DNA of 64,000 nucleotides from Tunturiibacter gelidiferens (GCF_014201335.1 NZ_JACHEB010000002.1:531875-595874), one strand, 5' to 3'; shown: positions 29,666-38,903, counted from the stretch's first letter. Translations and numbers: made by a program. The notes: generated by a model from the sequence alone, not told the origin.

Positions 29666-30739
29666 ATGCGTGGACGCGCGAAAAGATCTACGACGCCGGA
29701 ACCGAAGACGCAAGAGCACAAGCCTGCGAGCCTGAAGGTATTGTCCGACCATCTTGGGCTGTCGATAGCTGCGATCTCGCGAGTCCTTAGTGGAGCGGCG
29801 GCTGCGCGTTCGATTCCGAAGGCTACGCAGGACCGGATCGTGGCAGCAGCGGAGGAACTGAACTATCGGCCGAATCTATTTGCCCGCTCTCTGCGCAATC
29901 GACGGAGTCAGACAGTCGGCGTGATTGTGCCGGAGGTAAGCGAAGGGTACGCAACCCTTGTGTTGAGTGGGATTGAATACGAACTGATGCAGGCGGATTA
30001 CTTTTATTTTTTGATCAGCCATCATCACCGTGAAGAGATGATTCAGCGAAGTGAGCGGCTATTTCGGGACCGTGCTGTGGAAGGCGTGATCGCTGTGGAT
30101 ACGCTGCTGCGGGATCGGTGGGCGATTCCAACGGTGAGCGTCTCGGGTCATCATGAGCCGAAGGGCGTGATTAATATTGTGCTGAATCATCGGCTAGCCG
30201 CGGAGCTTGCTATCGATCACCTGGGCGGACTAGGGCATAAGCGGCTTGCCTTCATCAAGGGGCAGAGGTTTAGCTCTGATACGGAGTCGCGGTGGAGAGG
30301 AATTCGTCATGCGATGGAAAAGAGAGGGATAGCAATCGTCCCGCGGTTGGTGGCGCAGCTTGAGGGAGACCAGCCGACGCATGAACCAGGGTATCTGGCG
30401 ACACAGAAGTTGCTGGCAAGTGGCGAGGCGTTTACTGCTTTGTTTGCGTTCAACGATGCGTCAGCCATTGGTGCTATCAAGGCCTTGCGAGAGGCTGGGC
30501 TGCGGGTGCCACAGGATGTCTCGATGGTGGGTTTTGATGATGTCCAGTCGGCGGCATTTCAGAATCCTGCGCTGACGACGGTGCGACAGCCGTTGCGGAC
30601 GATGGGAGTTCTGGCAGCTCAGACAGTGTTGCAACAGATCGGGTTGGGGAGCGGGGGGAATGCTGCGCAACAGATCGTCGTTGACCCGGAGTTGGTGGTG
30701 CGAGAGTCAACGTGCCCTCCTGGAGCCGGTAAGAGATAG
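29666..30739 (+). CDS. LacI family transcriptional regulator
   Basis: The product is 357 aa. After a ~22-residue basic lead, the LacI helix-turn-helix reads LKVLSDHLGLSIAAISRVLSG, with the hinge helix ELNYRPNLFARSLR. A periplasmic-binding-type effector domain follows (TVGVIVPEVSEGYATLVLSG ... FNDASAIGAIKALREAGLRVPQDVSMVGFDD). It should bind an operator as a dimer and respond to a sugar. Its divergent neighbour is the GH144-like glucanase, the likeliest target. The start has no clear Shine-Dalgarno. Confidence 0.9.
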   Translation: MRGRAKRSTTPEPKTQEHKPASLKVLSDHLGLSIAAISRVLSGAAAARSIPKATQDRIVAAAEELNYRPNLFARSLRNRRSQTVGVIVPEVSEGYATLVLSGIEYELMQADYFYFLISHHHREEMIQRSERLFRDRAVEGVIAVDTLLRDRWAIPTVSVSGHHEPKGVINIVLNHRLAAELAIDHLGGLGHKRLAFIKGQRFSSDTESRWRGIRHAMEKRGIAIVPRLVAQLEGDQPTHEPGYLATQKLLASGEAFTALFAFNDASAIGAIKALREAGLRVPQDVSMVGFDDVQSAAFQNPALTTVRQPLRTMGVLAAQTVLQQIGLGSGGNAAQQIVVDPELVVRESTCPPGAGKR

Positions 30740-31087
30740 ATCGGGTGGCATCGGTCTGTTGGGGTCGGTTTCCGTGCTGACAGGGCTTGAGGAGTCTGGC
30801 GCCTGGGCTCTCCGTGCGGATAGTGCAGTTCGGGATAGTGGACGTGCGGCTAACTTTTTCTGGGGTCTTAAGGGCCCGTTGCCGCTGAGGGAAATTAGGG
30901 GAAGGAAGCAGGACTGCGTTTGTGATAGCATCCGTGCTCCTCGAGATACCGGCCTCAGAAGGGGCCGAACTCGATGGTCGCCAGCGGTGGCTGCTCCTCC
31001 TTGGAGATTGTCCGGACTGCCCGTTGAGCAGATTCCATTTGTAACCGATGGTGATTGATCAGCTCAGATTGTGAAGGAGAGTCTGAC
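30740..31087. other. Intergenic region upstream of the EF-G-like gene
   Basis: The region is about 350 bases. No gene is supported; the frames across it lack ribosome-binding sites. A CGGCC/GGCCG hairpin lies at about 30950-30967. AAGGAG sits nine bases before the ATG at 31088. No promoter stands out. Confidence 0.4.
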
Positions 31088-33241
31088 ATGAAGGTTTATC
31101 TGGGAAACGATATTCGTAATGTGGCCGTGGTGGGCCATGCGCATAGTGGAAAGACGACCCTGATCTGCGCGTTGTTGCATGCGTCGAAGATGACGATGAC
31201 ACGAGGCCGGATCGAGGACGGATCAGCGGTGACGGCGTACGACGAAGAAGAGGTGGCGCGGCGGACGACGATGTCGAATGCGGTGGCGTTCGCGGAGTGG
31301 AGCGGGATCAAGATCAACCTGATTGATACGCCTGGATTTCATATGTTTGTGCACGAGACACGAGCGGCGATGCTGCCGGTTGAGGTAGCGCTGGTCGTGG
31401 TGAATGCGCAGACGGGTATTGAGGCGGTTACGGATCGGGTGTGGAAGTACGCTGCAGAGGTCAGCCTGCCGCGCGTGCTCGCGATGAACCAGGTCGACCA
31501 TCCGAAAGCTGACAGCAGAGTGGGACGGCAACGGATGATTGAACTGTTGCAGGAGAAGTGGGGACGGCAGGTTGTGCCGGTGCAGTTGCCGATCGTCGAT
31601 CAGCATGGATTTCACGGTGTGGTGGATCTAGTGACGATGAAGGCATATCTGTATAAGCCAGATGGAGATGGACGGGGTGAGGTTGGTGCGATCCCGGAAG
31701 CCTTGAAGGCGGACGCGAAGGCTGCGCATGAGGCGCTTGTGGAGTTGGTTGCCGAAGGGAAGGATGAGCTGATGGAAGAGTTCTTTCGCGAAGGAACGAT
31801 TCCGGAGCAGCATCTTATCGTCGCGCTGCATGAGGCGATTCGCGAGGACAGAATCTTCCCGCTGTTGTATGTGAGCGGGTTGAGAAATGTTGGGACCGAC
31901 CATCTGCTGGACTTCCTGAAGGTGTATGCGCCGGCGCCGACGGAACGGGAACCGGTGGCTACGCGGGGCATACTGCACTCGTCTTCGTCGGGTGTGAACG
32001 GGAGCGGGGCTGGAGCCGATCAAGACGAGATAGTGATGCGGAAGGTGGATGACAAGGAGCCGCTGGCGCTCTATGTCTACAAGACGATGACTGATCCCTT
32101 TGCTGGGAGAATCTCGTTCTTCAAGGTCGTAAGCGGGATGATGACGACGGATAAGACAGTGCAGAACTTCACTCGGCATGAGCCGGAGAGGCTGGCGCAC
32201 CTGTCGATTATGCAGGGGCGGAAGGCGGTGGAGGTGCCTGAGTTGCATGCGGGAGATATTGGAGCAGTAGCGAAGCTGCGCGTGACTTTGACTGGAGACA
32301 CACTTGGCGACAAGGCACATGAGGTTTATCTGGAGCCAGTGCCGATGCCCGAGCCAGCGATGACCTATGCGATTGAACCGAAGTCTCGTGCGGATGAGGA
32401 CAAGCTCGGACCTGCTTTGCATAAGTTGATGGAAGAAGATCCGATGGTGAAGTTCTTCCGTGATCCTCAGACGAATGAGTTTCTGGTGGCTGGGGCGGGG
32501 CAACAGCATATTGAAGCTGTTGTTTCGAAGCTGAAGCGGCGATACCACACGGATGTGACTTTGAAGGCGCCGAAGATACCGTATCGCGAGACGATTCTTG
32601 GCCGGGCGGAGGCGCAGGGACGATACAAGAAACAGACGGGCGGCCATGGGCAGTATGGCGATTGCAAGATCCGGATGGAGGCGATCCCGAGGGGCGGCGG
32701 CGTGGTGTTTGGCAACGAGATTTTTGGGGGGGCAATTCCAAGGCAGTATGTTCCTGCGGTGGAGAAGGGGGTTCGGGAGTCGGCGGCGCGCGGATTTCTG
32801 GCGGGATATCCGGTGGTCGACCTGAAGATCACAGTATTCGATGGCAGCTACCATGACGTTGATTCGAGTGAGATGTCGTTCAAGATGGCGGCGCGGCTGG
32901 CGTTTCGTAAATGTATGGAGCAGGCGAAGCCGGTGTTGTTGGAGCCGGTAATGCGTGTGGAGATCGAGGCGCCGGACGACTTTGCCGGGGCGTTGCTGGG
33001 GGATTTGAATGGGCGGCGTGGCCGCGTGCAGGGAATGGAGAGCGGCGGTGCAGGAACGACCGTGCGGGCCGAGGTTCCTCTGGCGGAGATGTTGAGCTAT
33101 GGGACGACGCTTACGTCGATTACGCAGGGACGGGGGAGTTTCCGGATGGAGATGGATCACTATGAAGTGGTGCCCGCGTTGCTGGCGCAGAAGATCCTGG
33201 CGAACGCGAAGCAGCAGATTCACGACGACGCGGAGGAGTAG
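31088..33241 (+). CDS. Elongation factor G-like GTPase (EF-G paralogue)
   Basis: The product is 717 aa from ATG 31088 (AAGGAG upstream). It has the five-domain EF-G layout, but the G motifs differ from canonical EF-G: G1 is GHAHSGKT, G3 DTPGFHMF, G4 NQVD instead of NKMD. The C-terminal part keeps the SALPMAEML-like PLAEMLSYGTTLTSITQGRG. This pattern is that of the EF-G-2/EF-G-like paralogues that coexist with the housekeeping factor; it is not the str-operon gene, since no rpsL, rpsG or tuf adjoins. The role may be ribosome recycling or stress translation. A Gly/Ser linker (HSSSSGVNGSGAGAD) interrupts domain II. Confidence 0.88.
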   Translation: MKVYLGNDIRNVAVVGHAHSGKTTLICALLHASKMTMTRGRIEDGSAVTAYDEEEVARRTTMSNAVAFAEWSGIKINLIDTPGFHMFVHETRAAMLPVEVALVVVNAQTGIEAVTDRVWKYAAEVSLPRVLAMNQVDHPKADSRVGRQRMIELLQEKWGRQVVPVQLPIVDQHGFHGVVDLVTMKAYLYKPDGDGRGEVGAIPEALKADAKAAHEALVELVAEGKDELMEEFFREGTIPEQHLIVALHEAIREDRIFPLLYVSGLRNVGTDHLLDFLKVYAPAPTEREPVATRGILHSSSSGVNGSGAGADQDEIVMRKVDDKEPLALYVYKTMTDPFAGRISFFKVVSGMMTTDKTVQNFTRHEPERLAHLSIMQGRKAVEVPELHAGDIGAVAKLRVTLTGDTLGDKAHEVYLEPVPMPEPAMTYAIEPKSRADEDKLGPALHKLMEEDPMVKFFRDPQTNEFLVAGAGQQHIEAVVSKLKRRYHTDVTLKAPKIPYRETILGRAEAQGRYKKQTGGHGQYGDCKIRMEAIPRGGGVVFGNEIFGGAIPRQYVPAVEKGVRESAARGFLAGYPVVDLKITVFDGSYHDVDSSEMSFKMAARLAFRKCMEQAKPVLLEPVMRVEIEAPDDFAGALLGDLNGRRGRVQGMESGGAGTTVRAEVPLAEMLSYGTTLTSITQGRGSFRMEMDHYEVVPALLAQKILANAKQQIHDDAEE

Positions 33242-33273
33242 ACAAGATTCGCGGCGGGCTCGACGCGTACTAA

Positions 33274-33312
33274 TATAAAGATTCGATGAATTTCTTCGTT
33301 TGGGTGCTATGA
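33274..33312 (+). promoter_or_regulatory. -10 element and 8-codon upstream ORF coupled to the CPBP gene
   Basis: TATAAA (33274-33279) lies six bases before ATG 33286. That ATG opens the mini-ORF MNFFVWVL, whose TGA (33310-33312) overlaps the ATG of the membrane protein gene at 33309 as ATGA. No Shine-Dalgarno serves 33309, so re-initiation after the mini-ORF could be how it is translated. Confidence 0.4.
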
Positions 33313-34079
33313 GTGGGAGTACAGCCAGCGCGTTGGATTTTTCCGGGCCGGAGTGGCCGGGCGCTGCTGGGTGGAGACGACGCACGCTGCTGGATCTGGT
33401 TGTGGGATATGGACTGATCCTGGCAGTGATCTGGACGCCGGCGCCGTTGAGGAGCGTGCTGTATTTTGTGACGCTTGGGTGGATTGGGTATACGACGTGG
33501 AGTTCGTTTAGCGGCTGGGACGCGATGGGAGTGCGGGTTGCGGGATTTTTCCGGTCACTGTGGGTTGTGGGGGTGGCGTTATGTTTTGCGGCGTGTGCGG
33601 TGTTTGTGGCCGGGCGAATGCAGACGTTGCACGCGCCGAATACTACGTTGCGGCTGGTGCAGGGCTTCTGGGGCTATACGATTTGGTCTTTTTTTCAGCA
33701 ATTCCTGCTGCAGGATTTTGTAATGCGTCGGCTGTTGAAACTGACGAACGATCGGCGAGTTGCGGTGATAGGAGCGGCGGGTTTGTTTGCGTTGGCACAT
33801 CTGCCTAATCCTGTGCTGACAGTGATGACGTTGGTGTGGGGTGTGGCTTCCTGTCTTGTCTTTTTGCGCTGTCGCAATCTGTTTACGCTGGGGATGGCTC
33901 ACGCAATTCTTGGTATTTGCGTTGCGGTTACTTTGCCGGCGTCGGTGCAACACAATATGCGGGTGGGGTTGGGTTACTTACGGTATCGGCCGCATGTGCG
34001 GCGTCATCTGAACCAGACGGACCACAAGGTGTCGACGGTGGTGTGGGTGATGGCTGAGGCTGCGACGCGGCGACTGTGA
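33309..34079 (+). CDS. CPBP-fold membrane protein with altered active site
   Basis: The product is 256 aa with about seven hydrophobic segments. The C-terminal half fits the CPBP (Abi/Rce1-type) intramembrane protease fold: SFFQQFLLQDFVMRRL at the usual EExxxR position, FALAHLPNPVLT for the FxxxH motif (His164), and GMAHAILGI for the third motif. The catalytic Glu pair is replaced by Gln130-Gln131, and the Arg by Gln135, so protease activity is doubtful. The last ~25 codons overlap the convergent neighbour by 76 bases. ATG 33309 is used; a TTG at 33300 is in frame. Confidence 0.7.
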   Translation: MSGSTASALDFSGPEWPGAAGWRRRTLLDLVVGYGLILAVIWTPAPLRSVLYFVTLGWIGYTTWSSFSGWDAMGVRVAGFFRSLWVVGVALCFAACAVFVAGRMQTLHAPNTTLRLVQGFWGYTIWSFFQQFLLQDFVMRRLLKLTNDRRVAVIGAAGLFALAHLPNPVLTVMTLVWGVASCLVFLRCRNLFTLGMAHAILGICVAVTLPASVQHNMRVGLGYLRYRPHVRRHLNQTDHKVSTVVWVMAEAATRRL

Positions 34080-34879
34080 CGCCAGGCTCTGCCGTAGAAG
34101 ATGCCGGCGATGGCGGCGAGTAGAACGTAGCGCCAGTTGAAGTGGACGGCGCGCTTGTTGAAGTGGGAGAGACCGAAGAGGACACTGGTGAGTACAAGAG
34201 CCTGAGTCCGGCTGAGACGCCGTTCGAGGAGATTTTGCAGCCAGCCGCGAAAGAAGAGCTCTTCCGGGATTGCGATGAATAGGAACGTGAAGACTAAGCC
34301 GCCGATGAGCTTCCAGAGGTGGGGCCAAGTGGCGTGAACGTGAAGAAAGCCCAGGCTGAGGCCGAGGATGAGTGCGATGGGGATATAAAAAGCGCATTCA
34401 CGCAGGCCAATGTGGAGATCACGTAGTCGGAGACGAAGATCGAAGCCGACGCCGTTCAGCTCGCGGATAAAGAGGAACCCGTAGATGCCGGCGTTGAGCA
34501 GGATTATCTTGTTGAAGACGGAGAGGTGAGGAGGCCATGCGGACTCGAACCAGCGTAGATCGACGGCGAGACCGAGCGTGGTGAGGATGAGATAGTCTCG
34601 CCAGTTGCCGGTTTGATTCTCGTCGACGTATCGGGCGTGCTGCAGGAGGAGCGCGACGGCGACCGGCAGCAGAGCGTAAAGAGCGAACCAGTCCCACTGA
34701 AAGCTAGATGCGGCGAAACTGATGATCAGGTAGGGAAGGCAGAGGACCGAGGGCAAAAGCAACCTGATTGGAGTTGGCAAAGACTGGATTTGTTTGCGGA
34801 GTGCATCGCCTAAGAAGGCTGTAGAGAATAAGGGAATCAGGGTGAGGATGGCCGCGAATATGTTGGGCAGAGTGAACAT
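34004..34879 (-). CDS. CPBP family intramembrane glutamic protease
   Basis: The product is 291 aa from ATG 34879, with about eight hydrophobic segments. All three CPBP motifs are present: EELFFRGWLQ (EExxxR), LFGLSHFN (FxxxH) and HTTVDTLW (HxxxD-like). The family cleaves membrane proteins or prenylated and bacteriocin-type substrates, including Rce1 and bacteriocin-immunity relatives. The start lacks a good Shine-Dalgarno; the frame extends to 35020, but that part runs into the ku promoter region and does not resemble the family. It is convergent with the altered CPBP gene and divergent from ku. Confidence 0.82.
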   Translation of the reverse strand: MFTLPNIFAAILTLIPLFSTAFLGDALRKQIQSLPTPIRLLLPSVLCLPYLIISFAASSFQWDWFALYALLPVAVALLLQHARYVDENQTGNWRDYLILTTLGLAVDLRWFESAWPPHLSVFNKIILLNAGIYGFLFIRELNGVGFDLRLRLRDLHIGLRECAFYIPIALILGLSLGFLHVHATWPHLWKLIGGLVFTFLFIAIPEELFFRGWLQNLLERRLSRTQALVLTSVLFGLSHFNKRAVHFNWRYVLLAAIAGIFYGRAWRHSRRVAASAITHTTVDTLWSVWFR

Positions 34880-34962
34880 CTGGTGGGCTTCAGTATAGGG
34901 ACTGAAGAGATGTTTTATGTATGAGTAATGGCTCGTTTGAGTCGTGTGCCACGTCTTAGGGG

Positions 34963-34990
34963 TTGTATTGGCGGGGTTTCTGGTGATAAA
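34963..34990 (+). promoter_or_regulatory. Possible ku-ligD promoter
   Basis: TTGTAT (34963-34968) and GATAAA (34985-34990) are separated by 16 bases, with about 50 bases to the ku ATG. Both hexamers match the sigma-70 consensus at four of six positions. CTGGAG precedes the ATG. Confidence 0.35.
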
Positions 34991-35039
34991 AGCATCTTCC
35001 GGGCCTTTGTTTGCTTCCAATTGAACTGGAGAACCCCTT

Positions 35040-35945
35040 ATGGCACGTCCTTACTGGTCAGGTCAGATACAGATTTCGCTTGTTTCGTTTGGAGTCAAGC
35101 TCTTTACGGCGACGGAGTCGAAGAGCGAGATTCGTTTTCATCAACTGAGTCGCAAGACCGGTGAGCGGATCAAGCATCAGAAGGTTTCTTCCGGCGATGA
35201 AGGGAAGGTCGAGAGCTCGGACATCGTGAAGGGGTATGAGTATCGCAAGGGCGAGTACGTCATGATCGAGCCGGAGGAGATTGAGCAGATTCGAATTCCT
35301 TCGAAGCACACGATTGAGGTGACGCAGTTTGTCGATGAGGGCGAGCTTAATCCGGAGTTCTTCGAGAAGCCCTATTTTGTGGCACCGGAGAATGACGTTC
35401 AGGCGGAGGCGTTTGCGGTGGTTCGCAAAGCATTGCAGTCGATGAAGAAGATTGCGCTGGGAAAGATTGCGTTTAGCGGACGGGAACATCTGATTGCGGT
35501 CTCGGCAGCCACGGATGACAAACTGCCGGGCATGATGGCCTACACGATGCGCTATGCGGATGAGCTTCGCAACCCTAAGGAGTATTTCGAAGACATCAAG
35601 AAGGTGGCGGTGGATGAGGATCAGCTTTCGTTGGCGAAGGAGCTGATCAAGCGCAAGGCTTCGAAGTTTGATCCGGAGAAGTTCAAGGATGAGTACGAAG
35701 CTGCGTTGCGCGAGATGGTTGAGGCGAAGGTGAAGCATGCGCCGATTCCGAAGGATGAGCCAGTGCCGACATCGGGCAAGGTGATCAACTTGATGGATGC
35801 GCTGCGGAAGAGTGTGCAGGGTGATGAGGTTGCGGCTGGAGCGGGCAAGAAGAAGGCTCCGGCGAAGGCAGCGGCGGCGGAGACACAGAAGGGCATCGAA
35901 CTAGTAAAGCCAGCGAAGGCGCAGAAGCCGCGTAAGTCGGCTTAG
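35040..35945 (+). CDS. ku: Non-homologous end-joining protein Ku
   Basis: The product is 301 aa, the bacterial Ku size. The N-terminus MARPYWSGQIQISLVSFGVKL and the VKGYEYRKGEYVMIEPEEIEQ region are family hallmarks; Ku forms a homodimeric ring that threads double-strand ends and recruits LigD. The C-terminal tail after ~250 is Lys/Ala-rich (KKKAPAKAAAAE), as in other bacterial Ku tails that contact DNA. The ligD start lies eight bases after the ku stop, so the two are one operon. Confidence 0.96.
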   Translation: MARPYWSGQIQISLVSFGVKLFTATESKSEIRFHQLSRKTGERIKHQKVSSGDEGKVESSDIVKGYEYRKGEYVMIEPEEIEQIRIPSKHTIEVTQFVDEGELNPEFFEKPYFVAPENDVQAEAFAVVRKALQSMKKIALGKIAFSGREHLIAVSAATDDKLPGMMAYTMRYADELRNPKEYFEDIKKVAVDEDQLSLAKELIKRKASKFDPEKFKDEYEAALREMVEAKVKHAPIPKDEPVPTSGKVINLMDALRKSVQGDEVAAGAGKKKAPAKAAAAETQKGIELVKPAKAQKPRKSA

Positions 35946-35953
35946 CGTTCGCC

Positions 35954-38776
35954 ATGGCTACGAAGAAGAAAGCCAAGTCGAAGTCACCAGCGAGTGCAGC
36001 GGATGCTGTCGATGAGCAGCTAGAACGCTATCGGTCGATGCGTGACTTCGATGTAACGGCGGAGCCTAGTGGAGAAGAAGAGTCAAAAAAAACTTCAAAG
36101 AACAGGGCAGCTCAGGGATCTGGGCTGCCCTTTGTGATTCAGAAGCATGCGGCTACGCGGCTGCATTACGATTTTCGGCTTGGATGGAATGGGGTGTTGA
36201 AGAGCTGGGCAGTGGCGAAGGGGCCAAGCTACTTTACTGGAGACAAGCGGTTGGCGGTGCAGGTCGAAGACCATCCGATGGAGTACGGTGGCTTTGAGGG
36301 GATCATTCCGAAGGGTCAGTATGGCGGCGGCACTGTGATGGTTTGGGACCAGGGAACGTGGGAGCCGCAGGCGGGGTATAACGATGTCGATGAGGGACTG
36401 AGGACAGGGTCGCTGAAGTTCATCATGCACGGCACGAAGATGAAGGGAAAGTGGGCGCTGATTCGCATGGGCGGCAAGGCTGCGAATGAAAGTAAGCCGA
36501 ATTGGCTGCTGATCAAGGAACACGACGAGTTCGAGCGGAAGCAGGATGACGCGGCTGTCACGGAGGAAGAGCCGAATAGCGTTGTGACGGGGCGGAGTCT
36601 CGAAGAGATTGCGAGCAACGAAGATCATGTGTGGAACTCGAAGGAGACGGCGCGGGGGGATGCCTGGTATCGCAAGGAAGCCGGTGTTGAAGTTCCGAAG
36701 AAGGCCGATGTGGAGGCGGCCACGATTAACGAGGCCGAGGCGCCTCGGAAGTCGAAGAAGATTACCGATGAATTGAAGGTGCCAGTGGGAGCGCCTAAGG
36801 AGAAACTTCCAGAGTTTATTAAGCCGGAGCTGGCATTGCAGGCTACGACTGCGCCTAGTGGTGCCGGATGGCTGCATGAGTTGAAGCTGGATGGCTATAG
36901 GATTCAGGGTCGCAAGGATGGTGACAAAGTTCAGCTGCTGACGCGAACTGGACTTGACTGGACGCACCGAATGAAGACGATTGCAGCTCTGGTGGGAGAG
37001 TTGCCAGTGGAGCGAGCGGTTCTGGATGGCGAGGTTGTCGTGTTGGCGGAGAACGGTACTACCAGCTTTGCCGATCTGCAGGCTGCTTTTCAGGAGGGTG
37101 TGAAGAAGCCGCTTAGTTATTTCATTTTTGATCTGCTGCATCTGAACGGACACAACCTGCGTGGGCTGCCGTTGATTGAGAGAAAGAGGTTGCTTGCAAA
37201 ACTTCTTGAGGATAGCGGAGAGTTTGTGCGCCTGAGTGAGCATCTTGAGACGGACGGGGCTGTGGTCTTTCGCAAAGCTTGCGAGATGCATACTGAGGGG
37301 ATTATCTCCAAGCGCACTGCCAGCAAGTATTCGAGTGGCCGAGGCGGGAGTTGGCTGAAACTGAAGTGCGTGCACGAGCAGGAGTTCGTTATTGGCGGAT
37401 TTACTTTGCCTTCGAACGGGACTCACGGAGTTGGGGCGTTGCTGCTGGGATATTACGACGATAAGAAGTTGGTCTACTCGGGAAGAACAGGTACGGGATT
37501 TACGCAGAAGACGCACCGTGTGCTTCGTAATCAGCTTGAAGAGCTACGTCAAAAAGAGAATCCGTTCGAGAGCCCTCCGGCAGAGGCGCGACGGGGAGCG
37601 ATCTGGGTGAAGCCAGATCTGGTGGCGCAGGTCAATTTTGCAACGTGGACCGCGGATAACCTCGTGCGGCAGGCTTCGTTCAAAGGGCTTCGAGAGGATA
37701 AACCCGCCAGCGAGGTTCGGCGAGAAGAACCGACAGTTGCGCCCCGAGCACGCGGTGCGAAGAATGCTTCCCACCACGCTTCTGCACCTATTGCGGCGAA
37801 GACTGAGTCTGGCGAGGAAGATGCTGCAAAGGCGGCTCCTGTGAAGGCTGCGAAGAAGAGTGCGAAGTTAACGTTGGAGAACGCTCCGGTACGGTTGACA
37901 CACCCTGAGAAAGTTCTTGATGCGGAGACGCAGCTTACCAAGCAGCAGCTAGCGGATTACTACTGGGCAATCGCGTCCCATATGCTGCCGCATATCGAGG
38001 GGCGTCCAGTATCTCTCGTGCGCTGCCCTGACGGGAGCGAGAAGCCGTGTTTTTATCAAAAGCATGTGAACGCTATGCTGCCGCCTGGGATTACTTCGGT
38101 GGATGTGCCGGATAAGAAGACTGGGAAGATCGAGCCTTACATCACATTGTCTACGGCGGAGGCGCTGGCTGGACTTGCGCAGATGGGTGTGCTCGAGGTT
38201 CATCCTTGGGGATCGCGCAATGAGGATCTTGAGCATCCGGACCGTATCATCATCGATCTTGATCCGGATGCCGCGATTGCGTGGCCGAGGTTGGCAGAGA
38301 GTGCTGGGGAGGTTCGGAAAGAGCTTAAGAAGTTAGGACTCGAAAGCTTTTTGAAGAGCACTGGGGGGAAGGGGCTGCATGTGGTAATTCCGTTTGTTCC
38401 GGAGTACGACTGGGCCGTGATCAAGCAGTTTGCGCATGCGTTTGTGTTGAAGATGGAGAAGGATCAACCAGGTTTGTATCTGACGAAGATGAGCAAAGCC
38501 GCGCGGAAGGACAGAATCTTCCTGGACTACCTGCGAAACGAGCGGGGAGCGACTGCGGTGGCGGCTTTCTCTCCTCGGGCGCGTGCTGGCGCAGCAGTTT
38601 CGCTTCCGCTGGATTGGGGCGACCTGACGGCGGCAACGCGGACCGTCGTGCGCGTTGCAGATTTTGTGGAGTGGCAGGGACAACTGAAGCGCGATCCGTG
38701 GAAAGAGTTTTTGAAGTTGAGGCAGCGGATAACGGCGAAGATGTTGGAAACTCTAAAGATATCGCCGGCAGCTTAG
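35954..38776 (+). CDS. ligD: ATP-dependent DNA ligase D (PE-ligase-polymerase fusion)
   Basis: The product is 940 aa with three modules. The 3'-phosphoesterase domain is about 55-200 (FVIQKHAATRLHYDFRL, PKGQYGGGTVMVWD). The ATP-dependent ligase is about 290-610, with the adenylated Lys311 in ELKLDGYR. The primase-like polymerase is about 650-930, with catalytic Asp768 and Asp770 in DLDPD and STGGKGLHVV. The order PE-LIG-POL differs from the mycobacterial POL-PE-LIG order. Linkers are Lys/Ala- and Glu-rich. With Ku, it repairs double-strand breaks during stationary phase or desiccation. All catalytic motifs look intact. Confidence 0.95.
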   Translation: MATKKKAKSKSPASAADAVDEQLERYRSMRDFDVTAEPSGEEESKKTSKNRAAQGSGLPFVIQKHAATRLHYDFRLGWNGVLKSWAVAKGPSYFTGDKRLAVQVEDHPMEYGGFEGIIPKGQYGGGTVMVWDQGTWEPQAGYNDVDEGLRTGSLKFIMHGTKMKGKWALIRMGGKAANESKPNWLLIKEHDEFERKQDDAAVTEEEPNSVVTGRSLEEIASNEDHVWNSKETARGDAWYRKEAGVEVPKKADVEAATINEAEAPRKSKKITDELKVPVGAPKEKLPEFIKPELALQATTAPSGAGWLHELKLDGYRIQGRKDGDKVQLLTRTGLDWTHRMKTIAALVGELPVERAVLDGEVVVLAENGTTSFADLQAAFQEGVKKPLSYFIFDLLHLNGHNLRGLPLIERKRLLAKLLEDSGEFVRLSEHLETDGAVVFRKACEMHTEGIISKRTASKYSSGRGGSWLKLKCVHEQEFVIGGFTLPSNGTHGVGALLLGYYDDKKLVYSGRTGTGFTQKTHRVLRNQLEELRQKENPFESPPAEARRGAIWVKPDLVAQVNFATWTADNLVRQASFKGLREDKPASEVRREEPTVAPRARGAKNASHHASAPIAAKTESGEEDAAKAAPVKAAKKSAKLTLENAPVRLTHPEKVLDAETQLTKQQLADYYWAIASHMLPHIEGRPVSLVRCPDGSEKPCFYQKHVNAMLPPGITSVDVPDKKTGKIEPYITLSTAEALAGLAQMGVLEVHPWGSRNEDLEHPDRIIIDLDPDAAIAWPRLAESAGEVRKELKKLGLESFLKSTGGKGLHVVIPFVPEYDWAVIKQFAHAFVLKMEKDQPGLYLTKMSKAARKDRIFLDYLRNERGATAVAAFSPRARAGAAVSLPLDWGDLTAATRTVVRVADFVEWQGQLKRDPWKEFLKLRQRITAKMLETLKISPAA

Positions 38777-38871
38777 CTAAGTCACGTGTTCGATAATGGA
38801 CAGTTTGTTTCGATTGCGGACGGGCGGGAGTGCGCGGTGCTCTCTAAGTGCCTGAAAGGATGTGGTTGAGG

Positions 38872-38888
38872 TTGGCCTTGCGCTTGCA
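38872..38888 (+). promoter_or_regulatory. Sigma-54 (-24/-12) promoter of the efflux operon
   Basis: TTGGCCTTGCGCTTGCA has the required GG (38874-38875) and GC (38886-38887) ten bases apart, with TTGGC at -24 and TTGCA at -12. Initiation would fall near 38898, a few bases before ATG 38904. The operon's distal genes encode a sigma-54-type activator and its kinase, so the promoter type fits. No upstream activator repeat was identified. Confidence 0.6.
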
Positions 38889-38903
38889 CTTAGAACGAGC
38901 GCA

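Noticed and set aside
33300..33308. TTG start for the CPBP-like gene
   Set aside because: It has no ribosome-binding site, and the ATG at 33309 overlaps the stop of a short upstream ORF, which gives a simpler start.
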